From: Theionarchaea archaeon
GTDB taxonomy: Archaea; Methanobacteriota_B; Thermococci; Methanofastidiosales; SZ-28-30
DNA: 64,000 nt
Direction: 5' to 3'
Assembly: GCA_018992685.1 (NCBI GenBank)
Contig: JACVGT010000019.1
Location: 89,365-153,364, forward strand
The notes beneath the pieces are model-generated. The model did no database searches, had not been told where the DNA came from, and saw only the letters and a list, made by a program, of their open reading frames with translations. Positions within the stretch are counted from its first letter, which is position 1. Every line of letters begins with the position of its first letter. A program made the translations under genes and the position numbers. This document shows, in pieces, positions 1 through 8,556 of this stretch.

Positions 1-66
1 AAAAGCTGCAGGCAAACTCAGACTTAGCATTATCACGAGCGCTATCGTTATAGTTTTACCTTTCAT
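1..66 (-). CDS. 5' end of an exported protein (signal peptide only; runs off the left edge)
   Basis: The first 22 codons read on the minus strand from ATG at 66. They begin Met-Lys-Gly-Lys, then continue as a hydrophobic stretch ending near Pro-Ala-Ala-Phe, which is a typical Sec signal peptide. A perfect AGGAGGTGA ribosome binding site (74-82) lies 7 bases upstream, and a TATA-like GTTTATAAAG (114-123) lies further up. The mature protein lies outside the window, so its function cannot be told. Confidence 0.7.
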   Translation of the reverse strand, partial: MKGKTITIALVIMLSLSLPAAF

Positions 67-113
67 GTATCTTTCACCTCCTATGAGATGTGTGTGTACT
101 TTATCCCCTTTGT

Positions 114-123
114 CTTTATAAAC
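114..123 (-). promoter_or_regulatory. TATA box for the exported protein at the left edge
   Basis: GTTTATAAAG on the minus strand, about 50 bases before the ATG at 66. The start of transcription would fall near 92, which gives a short leader carrying the strong ribosome binding site. Confidence 0.5.
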
Positions 124-466
124 TTTTCGGTTTTAATTACGTGTGTGAATAAATCTCTCCGATTCTGCATACCAAAATCTAAACATATACATGTAGAGAT
201 CATCTGTTGACACAAAAGTCCGAATTTTGTTACATTAGGAAACTTCATCCTAATTCGAATAAAAGGAATTCTTTCATATTCCCTCTTTTTCTAAAGATGT
301 CTGACACTGGTTCAAAGATCAGATTTGGGCTACCGAATAGAACTTCTATTTTGAATAGAATTCCGAAATGTCTCCGTGACTCTGGAGCGAATTCTGGAAA
401 ATCCTCAAATACTCACTGTCGGACAGAGAGCAGTATGAATGTGGAGTGTCTGACTGCACGATAAGT
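124..466. other. Intergenic stretch without a recognisable gene
   Basis: AT-rich spacer between the exported protein (transcribed to the left) and the 3' end of the MutS-like gene. It contains a short repeated word (GAATAGAA..TTGAATAGAA near 337-360) but no convincing promoter or gene. An 85-codon open frame on the plus strand (207-464) has low-complexity composition, no family resemblance and no ribosome binding site. Confidence 0.4.
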
Positions 467-2443
467 CTACGAACTGAAGTTCTCGAGTATTTTTCCATAG
501 ATGGCCTTCTCTTTCCCCGAGCTCTTCTTGAACAATTTTTCCACAATGAGCTCCGGTGTTGACTTTCCCACCGTTCCAAACACAGGTTGTCTGTCAACCA
601 CCAATTCTAACCGTTCATCCAGCCCTGTGGCTTCAATGCCGTCGATGCGTGCTGTGGTCAATTCCGAGATCTCTTTCCCCAGGTGGGTAACCAGAGTGCA
701 CAACGCATGTTCGTTTTGAGCCAGAAATGTCAGGAAAGATGCGATGATTTTAGCCGCAGAGCCGGGTTCAGTTATCGCCTCCAGCTCATCAATGAGCACC
801 AACTTTTTGGTTATTGACAAGGCCAGGGGAATCAAGCTTCTGATGGTGCTTTCAAAGGCGCCTGCATCCTGGCTCTTGGGCTTCCTCAGATAGATGATCT
901 CTTCACAGATCGGGCAAAAACACTCCTCAGCAGGGACAAAGAACCCCATCTGAGCCAGGATCTGGATATACAGTATAGTCTCCAGCAACGTGGTCTTTCC
1001 TCCAGAATTGGCACCTGTCAGGACCACCGTGCGATCCGAGGTTGCAAATTCATGGGGAGTCTTCCCAATCTTGTAGGAAACAGGCTGCGCATTCTTAATG
1101 GTGATGCTTGTCCCGCCTGTGAAGCTCAATCCAGTCTCCACAAAAGAGGGAGCAGTCATCTTATATTCAGAAAAGAACCTCCCGACAGCTAGCTTGAAGT
1201 CCAGTTCGTGCATGTCCCTCTCTTTTTCTAGGAGGTATTCCCAGTTCTTGCCAACGCGGGCAGCATTTCGTGATGCTTTGAACTCCTTCAAGGCCTGACC
1301 TTTTCTGATGTCATCTTTCAGTTCCTCAATTCCATCCCTGTCAGCTTCAACAGGGTACGTCAGTTCGAGAGAGAATGGTTCTGCACGTATGCCAACCTTC
1401 TCAGTAACCTCCCTGTTGGCTTCACCTACCAGTCGACCATACAGTGAAACAACAGAATCCGGGATGGATTTCCTCAGAGCCAGCACAGGGTCTGTCCGCA
1501 TCTGCTGCATCATGGACAGGATCTCTTTTCCCTTGAGCTCAATCTGCTCCTGCTGCATAGCCTCATCAAATTGCCTGTTTATTCTGTCTTCCAGTTCAGC
1601 CACCAGAGCTTCAATATCGTACTCTTTGAATGAAGTTTTCTCCTTCAATGTTTCCAGAGCGGATCGAACCTCCTTTAATCGAAGATCCTCCTGGTGAAGG
1701 ATCTCACTGATTTCACACATCAAAGAGATTGTTCTCTCATTCTCAGCGAATTTTTCAACCTCAAGTTCGGGAATAACTTCTTCAAGTGCAAAGTCGTCAT
1801 ACAGAAACTGCACATCAGAGCATTCCAGCAAGTGTTCATACAGGGCTGATTCTGCAGTATAAACATAAAACACCAGAGGGTACTGCTCTACGGCAGAAAT
1901 ATCTGCAGGGTCTTCCACAAGCAGTACATCACAATATTCATTTTTCAGGTCTGCGTATACCTCAACCGAATCAACGACAATGACCCGATCCCTGTACTTC
2001 TTCTTTCTGGGTACTGTAAGAGGACTGAGGCGACGCAGGTTCTCCAGTAGCTGAGACACAGCTTCATCGGTGAGAAGCCTGACAAACTCAGCTGCCTCTT
2101 TCGAGTATTGAAGTCTCTTCTTAATGATATCTTCACTGGTAACGGGGTAGTAGACCAGGATCCTGTTTTTTCCGTTCTGCGTACAGGGGTATTCCTGCAG
2201 TCTCTCCAGAAGATCCTCATAGACGTCTGAGGCATCGCCACACAGAATGTCCTGGAATTTCTCCCCTGTCTGTACCTCGTAGGCCTGACGCAGTATGCTG
2301 AGAGCTGTCTTCCTGCCCAGCCCGGGAACCTCCATCAACTTTTCGATCTCCAGATTCTCAACAATCTGTTCAGCAGAAGAGCCGTAGTACTCTCTGATCT
2401 TTCTGGCTATTCCGGGAGTAGTTACCTTGTCCAGCATAATCAT
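467..2443 (-). CDS. MutS-like ATPase with N-terminal helix-hairpin-helix
   Basis: About 658 residues. A helix-hairpin-helix (VPGLGRKTA near residue 40) is followed by a long charged, partly coiled-coil middle and a C-terminal MutS-type ABC ATPase. The ATPase has Walker A TGANSGGKTT (about 477-486) and Walker B LVLIDELEA (about 549-557). There is no N-terminal mismatch-recognition domain and no C-terminal Smr nuclease, so this is a MutS2/MutS5-type relative rather than a MutS1 mismatch sensor. Its likely role is handling branched or recombining DNA (inference). The stop of the upstream TrmO gene overlaps the ATG (TGATG); a TTG one codon earlier is the alternative start. It forms an operon with DNA ligase and TrmO. 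Confidence 0.85.
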   Translation of the reverse strand: MIMLDKVTTPGIARKIREYYGSSAEQIVENLEIEKLMEVPGLGRKTALSILRQAYEVQTGEKFQDILCGDASDVYEDLLERLQEYPCTQNGKNRILVYYPVTSEDIIKKRLQYSKEAAEFVRLLTDEAVSQLLENLRRLSPLTVPRKKKYRDRVIVVDSVEVYADLKNEYCDVLLVEDPADISAVEQYPLVFYVYTAESALYEHLLECSDVQFLYDDFALEEVIPELEVEKFAENERTISLMCEISEILHQEDLRLKEVRSALETLKEKTSFKEYDIEALVAELEDRINRQFDEAMQQEQIELKGKEILSMMQQMRTDPVLALRKSIPDSVVSLYGRLVGEANREVTEKVGIRAEPFSLELTYPVEADRDGIEELKDDIRKGQALKEFKASRNAARVGKNWEYLLEKERDMHELDFKLAVGRFFSEYKMTAPSFVETGLSFTGGTSITIKNAQPVSYKIGKTPHEFATSDRTVVLTGANSGGKTTLLETILYIQILAQMGFFVPAEECFCPICEEIIYLRKPKSQDAGAFESTIRSLIPLALSITKKLVLIDELEAITEPGSAAKIIASFLTFLAQNEHALCTLVTHLGKEISELTTARIDGIEATGLDERLELVVDRQPVFGTVGKSTPELIVEKLFKKSSGKEKAIYGKILENFSS

Positions 2444-2757
2444 CAAACCGGTCTCAAGTCGATAATGGTGGAGTCTATCCGGGCTTTCAGCCCATGAACA
2501 ATCAGGAGATTGCCTTCCACCGTGGCAAGTTCTGCAATGTCAACGCCCAGGGGATTCGGTCTTCCTGTGTATTCTGTTGCAAAGACTCCTCGCTGCTCGT
2601 AGAAGGGCTTGTTCTCAGGATTCTGAACCCAGTATATGACCATGACTTTGTGATGGCTATCCAATCCAGCGAGCTGTTCTTCATATTCTTTATCTATGAG
2701 CAATTTGAAGGTATCTCCTTCGATTTCGATGATTTTTCCAATGGATTTCAGCTGCAT
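2443..2757 (-). CDS. trmO: TrmO/TsaA-family tRNA methyltransferase (m6t6A37)
   Basis: 104 residues matching the TsaA-like beta-barrel fold. The family signature RPNPLGVDIAEL is followed by the VEGN..IVHGLKARIDSTIIDLRP pattern. In characterised members this domain uses S-adenosylmethionine to methylate N6 of t6A37 in tRNA-Thr. It is shorter than the bacterial two-domain enzyme and consists of the catalytic barrel only, as in archaeal homologues. A ribosome binding site (AGGAGAG) sits at the ligase stop, four bases separate the two genes, and the downstream MutS-like gene starts on its stop codon. Confidence 0.8.
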   Translation of the reverse strand: MQLKSIGKIIEIEGDTFKLLIDKEYEEQLAGLDSHHKVMVIYWVQNPENKPFYEQRGVFATEYTGRPNPLGVDIAELATVEGNLLIVHGLKARIDSTIIDLRPV

Positions 2758-2761
2758 TCTG

Positions 2762-4396
2762 TCACTCTCCTAAGATCTCATGCAGTCGGTCTATGTCATC
2801 TGCTTCTTCCGGACTCTTGTCTTCTCTCATCCTGACCACCCGCGGAAATCGAAGTGCATAGCCCGATTCATAGTTGGGTGATTTTTGGACTTCTTCATAC
2901 GCCACTTCCACCACCAGGTAGGGTATTAACTTAACGGTCTTCCCCTTCTGTTCTATGATGTACGGGGTGAGCTTATCGGTCAATTCCTTGAACAGTTCAT
3001 CAGTGATGCCTGTACCCACCTTGCCAATTTCCATGAAGGTGCCCTGCTCATCCCTGATCCCCAGGAGGAAAGAGGCCAGCCAGTGGGCCCTCCGTCCTTC
3101 TCCCCATTCAGCTCCAATGATGGCCAGATCCAGAGTCTCCATGGTCTCTTTAATTTTCAGCCATTTCTTCCCCCGAGCACCCGGCTGGTACACAGATTCC
3201 ACATCTTTAATCATCAATCCCTCATGCCCCATCTTGATTGACTGGTTGAAGAACTCCTGAGCCTCTTCAACATCCTCTGTAACCAGAACGGTAGATATCT
3301 GAGCTGATGCTCCTTCCCTGACGAGAGCCTCCAGGACTTCGCGTCTCTTTCTGAAAGGAAAATCAAGGAGGGGACCATCTTTGTACAGCACGTCAAAGAC
3401 ATACAGGCTCAACGGGATCTTCTCCATCATCTCCTGTATATCATATTTTCGTCTCAGTCTCCTCAGAACGTACTGGAAAGGACGGGGGTGATCATGTTCC
3501 ATGGCCACAATCTCTCCTTCGACAATGGCATCTTCCACAATACTCTTTCTCACGGCTCCCACCACATCGGGGAGGGCAGAGGTGATGTCCTCCAGCCTCC
3601 GGGAAAAAATTTTTATCTTCTTTCCCTTCTTGTGAATCTGTGCCCTTGATCCATCATACTTTATCTCGCAGGATAAGAGATGCATGCGCTCTTTTGCCTC
3701 CTGGAGGGTGGCTACCTGGGCAAGCATGAACTTGATGGGCCTGAAAAATGTTATGTCCAGCTTATCCAAATCTGCCACATTCTTCCTGGCTGTCTTTGCC
3801 ACCAACCCGAAATCATTGGTCAGCATGTATGCTCTCTCCACCTGAGAGGGATCGCAGCCGAACCCCCGGGCTACAGCATCCCGCACAGTCCCTTCTCCAA
3901 TGCCTGTGCGCATGGTGCCCAGAACAATCCGTACCAGGTACCGAGCTTCCTTTCCTGTAGCTGAGGAAAACAGATTAGACAAATACTTGAGCTTTTTCTC
4001 CTGAGAACGTGCTCCAGAAAACTCACTGAGCTTAGTCAATATTTCATATACATATTCAACAGATAACTCTTCTGAAAATAGAATGACCTGTTTTTTCTCA
4101 TTGATGGCTCTTTCACAGGCTTTCCCCATGTCCCCTTCTTCTCTGACATATTCTTCGATCATAGATTCAGGGACACCTGACACGGTGGAAACTACACGGA
4201 TTACCAGTTTGGTGCCTACCCCGAGTTCTGCATCCATCCAATCAGGAAACACTTTCCCCAGGAGGAAGTAAACCACAACATCTAGGACATCTTCTGGACT
4301 CTCCTTCAAGAACTGGGAGACAATGTCTGTCATTTCCAACCTCTTTGTCGTGTCCTCCAGAGATTCATATACACTGATGAGTGTGGAAAACTTCAT
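2762..4396 (-). CDS. lig: ATP-dependent DNA ligase (archaeal type)
   Basis: 544 residues from the preferred ATG at 4396, close to the usual 550-600 of archaeal replicative ligases. The adenylation motif EIKYDGSR carries the nucleophilic lysine (Lys246 in this numbering). The usual order follows: an N-terminal DNA-binding helical domain, the nucleotidyltransferase core with EGEIVAM and EGLMIKD motifs, and an OB domain ending in FPRVVRMREDKSP. It seals nicks in replication and repair. The ATG at 4420 would give eight extra residues, but the TATA box lies 26 bases before 4396 and the family normally starts with MKFS/MKYS-like sequence there. The mRNA is therefore probably leaderless. Confidence 0.95.
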   Translation of the reverse strand: MKFSTLISVYESLEDTTKRLEMTDIVSQFLKESPEDVLDVVVYFLLGKVFPDWMDAELGVGTKLVIRVVSTVSGVPESMIEEYVREEGDMGKACERAINEKKQVILFSEELSVEYVYEILTKLSEFSGARSQEKKLKYLSNLFSSATGKEARYLVRIVLGTMRTGIGEGTVRDAVARGFGCDPSQVERAYMLTNDFGLVAKTARKNVADLDKLDITFFRPIKFMLAQVATLQEAKERMHLLSCEIKYDGSRAQIHKKGKKIKIFSRRLEDITSALPDVVGAVRKSIVEDAIVEGEIVAMEHDHPRPFQYVLRRLRRKYDIQEMMEKIPLSLYVFDVLYKDGPLLDFPFRKRREVLEALVREGASAQISTVLVTEDVEEAQEFFNQSIKMGHEGLMIKDVESVYQPGARGKKWLKIKETMETLDLAIIGAEWGEGRRAHWLASFLLGIRDEQGTFMEIGKVGTGITDELFKELTDKLTPYIIEQKGKTVKLIPYLVVEVAYEEVQKSPNYESGYALRFPRVVRMREDKSPEEADDIDRLHEILGE

Positions 4397-4418
4397 GGGA
4401 AACGGTAGAAAACGATTC

Positions 4419-4426
4419 ATATAAAG
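4419..4426 (-). promoter_or_regulatory. TATA box of the ligase-trmO-mutS-like operon
   Basis: CTTTATAT on the minus strand, centred 26 bases before the ATG at 4396. This spacing places the transcription start on the start codon. Confidence 0.65.
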
Positions 4427-4538
4427 GTTATGTGCATGGGGATGGGGATTGCAGGTGGAATATTCTATATCTTCTCCTGGTGTCTTCTGTCTCGGGGTGT
4501 TTCTGAACCATGACGATCCGGCCTTGCCACTGGTTCAC

Positions 4539-4964
4539 TCATCCTGAGTAGGATTCAAGTGTTCTCCTATTCCTGAACCTGAAATAGAGAAGAAGGCACA
4601 CGGTAGTATTTCCTACCAGGAGGAGGAAAAGTCTCTGTACGTCCGACGGTGCCACAAAAATAGCAAGATACACGCAAAAAACGATGACACAAAAAATGTC
4701 TACGTAGAATTCCAAAATGGCACCGAACCACAAAGGGTATCCTCCCCCGACTTTTCTCTTCCAAAAGTCATAGGAGAGTCCAAATTTCGTTCCCGTCATC
4801 ATGAAAAATCCATTAATTATGCCGAAAATCGCCAAAGGAATCCCCGCAAGGAAAGGGCGGATTACTCTGCCCGTATAGAACTGAAGGTACAGAAAGATTA
4901 CTAGAAGGCCAAATGAGAGACAGAGCGAGGCAAACCCAAATAACTTCCTGATTTCTGGCTCCAT
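4539..4964 (-). CDS. Four-helix membrane protein, paralogue A
   Basis: 141 residues with about four hydrophobic helices (near 9-28, 35-56, 80-103 and 110-130). I do not recognise the family. It shares with the protein at 5290-5715 the loop MMTGTKFGLSYDF and the C-terminal pattern QRLFLLLVGNT.VC.LLYFRF. Equal length and the same topology make them tandem paralogues. No catalytic residues are apparent. The start is the ATG at 4964. Confidence 0.7.
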   Translation of the reverse strand: MEPEIRKLFGFASLCLSFGLLVIFLYLQFYTGRVIRPFLAGIPLAIFGIINGFFMMTGTKFGLSYDFWKRKVGGGYPLWFGAILEFYVDIFCVIVFCVYLAIFVAPSDVQRLFLLLVGNTTVCLLLYFRFRNRRTLESYSG

Positions 4965-5289
4965 GAGGTAGGTTGATGAGTGAGAATAAAAGTGTTTCTA
5001 TCCCCTCTTGTCTCCTTTTCTTGAAGAGACACATGGGGTGCTTGTTGGCTCAAGACGAGATATTCATCTCTCTCTGATTTGTGGTGGTAATGTGGCTCAA
5101 AGCCTTCAACTGAGTGAGTGTACTGAAATCCTGAACATTTAGATGGGCACCTGCCATAAAAGCACATTGAAATGTCAGACCTTTAGGTCAGACTATACGA
5201 GTTTACAGGTTTTCAGATTCGCCAAAATTCTTGAATGAATTCCATTCTCAATCTCAAAAGGAGAAATCTTGCAGCCCATCTCGTTCTTT
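4965..5289. other. Spacer between the two membrane paralogues
   Basis: 325 bases. Two minus-strand open frames cross it (4813-5034 and 4901-5167), but they overlap the paralogue in other frames, show no family resemblance and lack ribosome binding sites. No RNA gene or clear repeat was seen. Confidence 0.4.
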
Positions 5290-5715
5290 TCACCGTGAGT
5301 CAATGTAGGGCCTCTCATTGTCAAACCTCAGATAAAGAAGAACACACACAATAGTATTTCCCGCCAGCAACACGAATAGTCGCTGTACGATTGAATGTGT
5401 AACAAAGACGGCAAGAAAAACACAGAAAATGATAATACTCCCTATGACAACATACGACGTAAGAAGTGGTCCCAGCCATTGAGGCCACTTCAACCGGGAC
5501 CTTGGTTTTCCGAAATCGTACGAGAGGCCCGGTTTCTTTCCAGTCATCATGTGGAGTCCCCTGATCATGACTGTGACACAAAGCAGGAGCAGGGGAGCAA
5601 GAAGTCGAAGACTCCATATCCCTGTATAGGCCTGAAGTAGCAGGACTCCTATGAGGAATGCGAAGGAAAAACACACAGCAGCAAACCCTGTTATCCTGGT
5701 GACCTGGGGTTGCAT
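5290..5715 (-). CDS. Four-helix membrane protein, paralogue B
   Basis: 141 residues and the same layout as the gene at 4539-4964. It has the conserved loop MMTGKKPGLSYDF in the middle and QRLFVLLAGNTIVCVLLYLRF near the C-terminus. Identity is highest in these two segments and low elsewhere, so the duplication is old. Function is unknown; the conserved loop between helices 2 and 3 is the likely functional site (inference). Confidence 0.7.
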   Translation of the reverse strand: MQPQVTRITGFAAVCFSFAFLIGVLLLQAYTGIWSLRLLAPLLLLCVTVMIRGLHMMTGKKPGLSYDFGKPRSRLKWPQWLGPLLTSYVVIGSIIIFCVFLAVFVTHSIVQRLFVLLAGNTIVCVLLYLRFDNERPYIDSR

Positions 5716-5926
5716 GAGTCATGTTACCAAGTATTCTTAAAAGAGTTTCTATTCCTATGTTGTGAGTTTCCTCCATGAACAAAGGTATTCGTCAGTCTAT
5801 CAAGAAATTCAGAATCTCTATTGTCTGAAATTCTAGAAAAGGATTTACCTCCCAACACAAGGAGTTTACTTACATGAATATAGAATCAATAGTCACTCCA
5901 GAATATATAGAATGTATAGGCAAGCC

Positions 5927-5936
5927 TTTTATATAG
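5927..5936 (+). promoter_or_regulatory. TATA box of the FIST gene
   Basis: TTTTATATAG about 32 bases before the ATG at 5964. It leaves a leader of only a few bases, with GGTGAC between TATA and the start. Confidence 0.55.
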
Positions 5937-5963
5937 GGTATCCCTTACCACTCAGGTGACATT

Positions 5964-7196
5964 ATGAAGGGTCCTTTAAGTATTGGAATTGGATTTAGTG
6001 ACACTGGCGATGCTGAAAAAGCAGCAAAAGACGCACAAGAGATGGCAGGAACGAAAATTGGCTTTGCTATTCTGTTCTCCTCCTCTCACTATGATCCCAC
6101 CAAGGTATATGAGGACACATCCTCAGTGTTCAAAGACGCAAACATCATTGGGTGTACGACAGCAGGCGAACTGTGCAACCTGGCAAAGAATACTACCACA
6201 GATTCTGTGGCTGTTCTGGGCATCGGTGGAGCTCGTATGCGAACAGCAGTGGGTGTGGGAACTGGTCTCTCACAACGAGGAGAGCAGGCAGGTGCAGAGG
6301 CTGCTACTTCAGCGTATCAATCTTTGAATTTTGATCCTTATACCATGTTTGTGGGAATGATGCATAAGACGCCTCTTGACCTGGTTAAGATGAAGATGTT
6401 CTTGAATGTCATCATACCAGACGGTCTTTCTGCAGGGGAAGAGAATTTTCTGAGAGGACTGGTAACAGTGACAGGACGAAATTCTCCCATAATTGGCGGT
6501 TCTGCTGGAGACGATCTCGACCTGAAGAAGACATACCAATTCGGCAATGGAGTGTACAGTGATGCAGGAGTCCTGGGAGTTATTACCGGGGGCATCAAGC
6601 TGGGAACTGCTATCGGAAACAGTTATGTCCCTGTCTCGGGGAAAGGAGCCGCAGTGACCAAGTCCAAAGGGAGAACAGTTCAGGAGTTTAACAACAGACC
6701 CGCAGGTGAGGTGATGAAAGAACTGCTGGGCGTTGACGAGCTGACCTTTGACCTCAATGCACAGAAACCCCTGGGATTCAAGAGTGTGGATGTCTCCAAT
6801 GAGTATGTGATACGCAGCATCAGCCAGGAGAACCCTGATGGGAGTCTGAATTTCTTTTCTGAGATTCCTCAGGGTGTGTACTTCAGCGTTATGGAGACTA
6901 ACAAAGAACTCCTGGAAAAGCGATTCAGTGAGACACTGAGAAAGGCTTTATCTGACGCTGGGAATCCCAAGGAAGTGGGCGCTGTGGTAGTATTCAATTG
7001 TATTTACAAGCACCTTGCCAACGTCCGGTGCGGGTGCAATGACTTTTCTGTCATACGAGAAGAACTGGGAAGGGATGTTCCAGTAATTGGGTTCAATACG
7101 TATGGTGAGCAAGGCTCAACCTCAGGAGGCGCAGTGGGACATCACAACCAGACCTCATCGCTCATGATTATTGGGAATGAGCTGGTATCACAGTGA
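5964..7196 (+). CDS. FIST-domain signal-transduction protein
   Basis: 410 residues, a typical length for stand-alone FIST proteins. FIST_N covers roughly 25-215, with the ANIIGCTTAGELC segment and the hallmark IIGGSAGDDL near 176-186. FIST_C follows, with the VSGKGAAVTKSKGRTVQEFNN region and a conserved end (PVIGFNTYGEQG). These domains are thought to bind small ligands such as amino acids and often sit beside signalling modules. Here it stands alone, with no histidine kinase or chemotaxis gene next to it. It is cytoplasmic, with no signal peptide. Confidence 0.85.
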   Translation: MKGPLSIGIGFSDTGDAEKAAKDAQEMAGTKIGFAILFSSSHYDPTKVYEDTSSVFKDANIIGCTTAGELCNLAKNTTTDSVAVLGIGGARMRTAVGVGTGLSQRGEQAGAEAATSAYQSLNFDPYTMFVGMMHKTPLDLVKMKMFLNVIIPDGLSAGEENFLRGLVTVTGRNSPIIGGSAGDDLDLKKTYQFGNGVYSDAGVLGVITGGIKLGTAIGNSYVPVSGKGAAVTKSKGRTVQEFNNRPAGEVMKELLGVDELTFDLNAQKPLGFKSVDVSNEYVIRSISQENPDGSLNFFSEIPQGVYFSVMETNKELLEKRFSETLRKALSDAGNPKEVGAVVVFNCIYKHLANVRCGCNDFSVIREELGRDVPVIGFNTYGEQGSTSGGAVGHHNQTSSLMIIGNELVSQ

Positions 7197-7568
7197 CGAT
7201 TCTCTCAGATCAAGACCAGAGTTATATCCTCCTACCTTTCCTTTTTTGCAGAAAACATCTTTGTCTTCGGTGGTTTGCTGGTAGAATGGTTCTTTGCAGT
7301 TCGATTCTTTCATTACCTCATTGATGCAGACAACTTCTCACGTGGTGCCCTCCCCATAGGTCTGTCGACCTGTGTTCTGCCACTTCTCGTCACCTTGCCA
7401 GCATACGACATGGTCTGAACGTGTTTTCTGCACTTCATGCAAGTATCTCCTGTTGTGGCTCTATCCTTGCGACCTCAGAGAGCGTGGGGGTGCACGTTTT
7501 TCCTGTGACACAAATGAAGACGCCGTGAAGAAAGGTATCTTTAAAAAGAAGGACGCAAAGGAGTAAAG
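7197..7568. other. Spacer after the FIST gene; holds the promoter of the next gene
   Basis: 372 bases. A 64-codon frame (7372-7566) is cysteine-rich but resembles nothing and has no ribosome binding site, so it is not called. Near the right end, CTTTAAAAAG (about 7539-7548) looks like the TATA element of the small exported protein at 7569. Confidence 0.4.
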
Positions 7569-7949
7569 ATGAAAGTGAAACTAGCAATACTCTTGGGCAT
7601 ACTTCTCCTATCCAGCTACCCAGTTGCTGGCCTTGCAGTCATACCGCCTCCTCCTCCCCCATCTGTTCCTCAGCCCCCGAATTCAAATAGCATGATGGCT
7701 CCTCTTGCTCAGAACAGGCTTTCAATCGTTCTTTCCTTACAGCAAGAAGCCTACGATCTTCTGGATCAGGCCAGTGAACAGGGACTGGACGTTGAGGATA
7801 TTGCGAATTCCATTTCGGAAGCGGATGCCCTTGTGGAGAAAGCCAGACAGATTGTCCTGTCAAACCCCATTTCTGCCCTCAATATGCTGAGGGAAGCTGC
7901 TAAAATCTACGAAAAGGCAATATCAGACCTCGAGACACTCCTGAGTTAG
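7569..7949 (+). CDS. Small exported helical protein
   Basis: 126 residues. A clear signal peptide (about 1-23, ending near PVAGLA) is followed by a short run of prolines (PPPPPP) and then two predicted amphipathic helices (about 48-125) rich in Ala, Glu and Leu, in the style of a helical hairpin. A strong AAAGGAGTAAAG ribosome binding site precedes the ATG. The family is not recognised. A surface or pseudoperiplasmic structural role is possible, but nothing in the sequence shows a function. Confidence 0.65.
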   Translation: MKVKLAILLGILLLSSYPVAGLAVIPPPPPPSVPQPPNSNSMMAPLAQNRLSIVLSLQQEAYDLLDQASEQGLDVEDIANSISEADALVEKARQIVLSNPISALNMLREAAKIYEKAISDLETLLS

Positions 7950-8013
7950 GTTTTATTTCTATTTTCTTATTTTTGTTCATTTCCACAGCCTTTGCTCACT
8001 CATGTCTACGAGG

Positions 8014-8457
8014 TTATGGTTCCTCCTTCGTGGTAAAGAAGCACCCACAGGTCACTGACTTTCCCACGCCTTTTACCTCCCTCAATCTGTCAATCACCAA
8101 TTCGCCGATCTTTTCCAGGGAAGAAGATCGTACCTTGATCATAATGTCCCACTCCCCTGATATGAGATGGACCTCGCACACACCCTCCAATTCAGCAATC
8201 TTCTGTGCTACTTCCCGCTGCTTGACGTCCGCTGTGGGGAGGAATGAGACCAGAATAAAGGCAGTCACCGGGATTCCAATCTTTTTGTAATCAGGGATGA
8301 CAGTGAACTTCTTGATTATTCCGTCCTGGATCATTTTCTTGATTCTGTGATGAACAGTTGTCCTGGGAATTCCCATCTTCTTGGAAATCTCCTTCGTTTT
8401 CAGTCGTGAATTGCTCTTCAACATCTTGATGATTGTCTCATCCTTATCATCCAACAT
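8014..8457 (-). CDS. Lrp/AsnC-family transcription regulator
   Basis: 147 residues from the leaderless ATG at 8457; the TATA box TTTATATA lies 26 bases upstream. The N-terminal winged helix-turn-helix is LKTKEISKKMGIPRTTVHHRIKKM. It is followed by a RAM/AsnC ligand-binding domain with the family's VTAFILVSF and EGVCEVHLISGEWDIMIKV segments. Such proteins sense amino acids or related metabolites. The gene is divergent from the PEP carboxykinase-like gene at 8557 across a 100-base shared promoter, so that gene is the obvious candidate target (inference). Confidence 0.9.
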   Translation of the reverse strand: MLDDKDETIIKMLKSNSRLKTKEISKKMGIPRTTVHHRIKKMIQDGIIKKFTVIPDYKKIGIPVTAFILVSFLPTADVKQREVAQKIAELEGVCEVHLISGEWDIMIKVRSSSLEKIGELVIDRLREVKGVGKSVTCGCFFTTKEEP

Positions 8458-8556
8458 GATTATCATAATGACAATTACTATATATAAATGCTTGCATACA
8501 TCCAACAATATGACCATTTTTTTATCCAAAAGTTTAAGAAGGGTTCCCGGACTACA
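8458..8556. promoter_or_regulatory. Divergent promoter between the Lrp-type regulator and the PEPCK-like gene
   Basis: On the minus strand the TATA box is at 8481-8488. On the plus strand the TATA-like AAGTTTAAGAAG is at about 8530-8541. Each lies roughly 25 bases before its ATG (8457 and 8557), so both transcripts look leaderless. The roughly 40 bases between the two boxes are the likely regulator-binding region. Confidence 0.6.

Noticed and set aside
207..464. 85-residue protein on the plus strand
   Set aside because: No family resemblance, no ribosome binding site or TATA element, and odd composition.
7372..7566. Cysteine-rich 64-residue protein
   Set aside because: No promoter or ribosome binding site, irregular cysteine spacing, and no resemblance to a known zinc protein.
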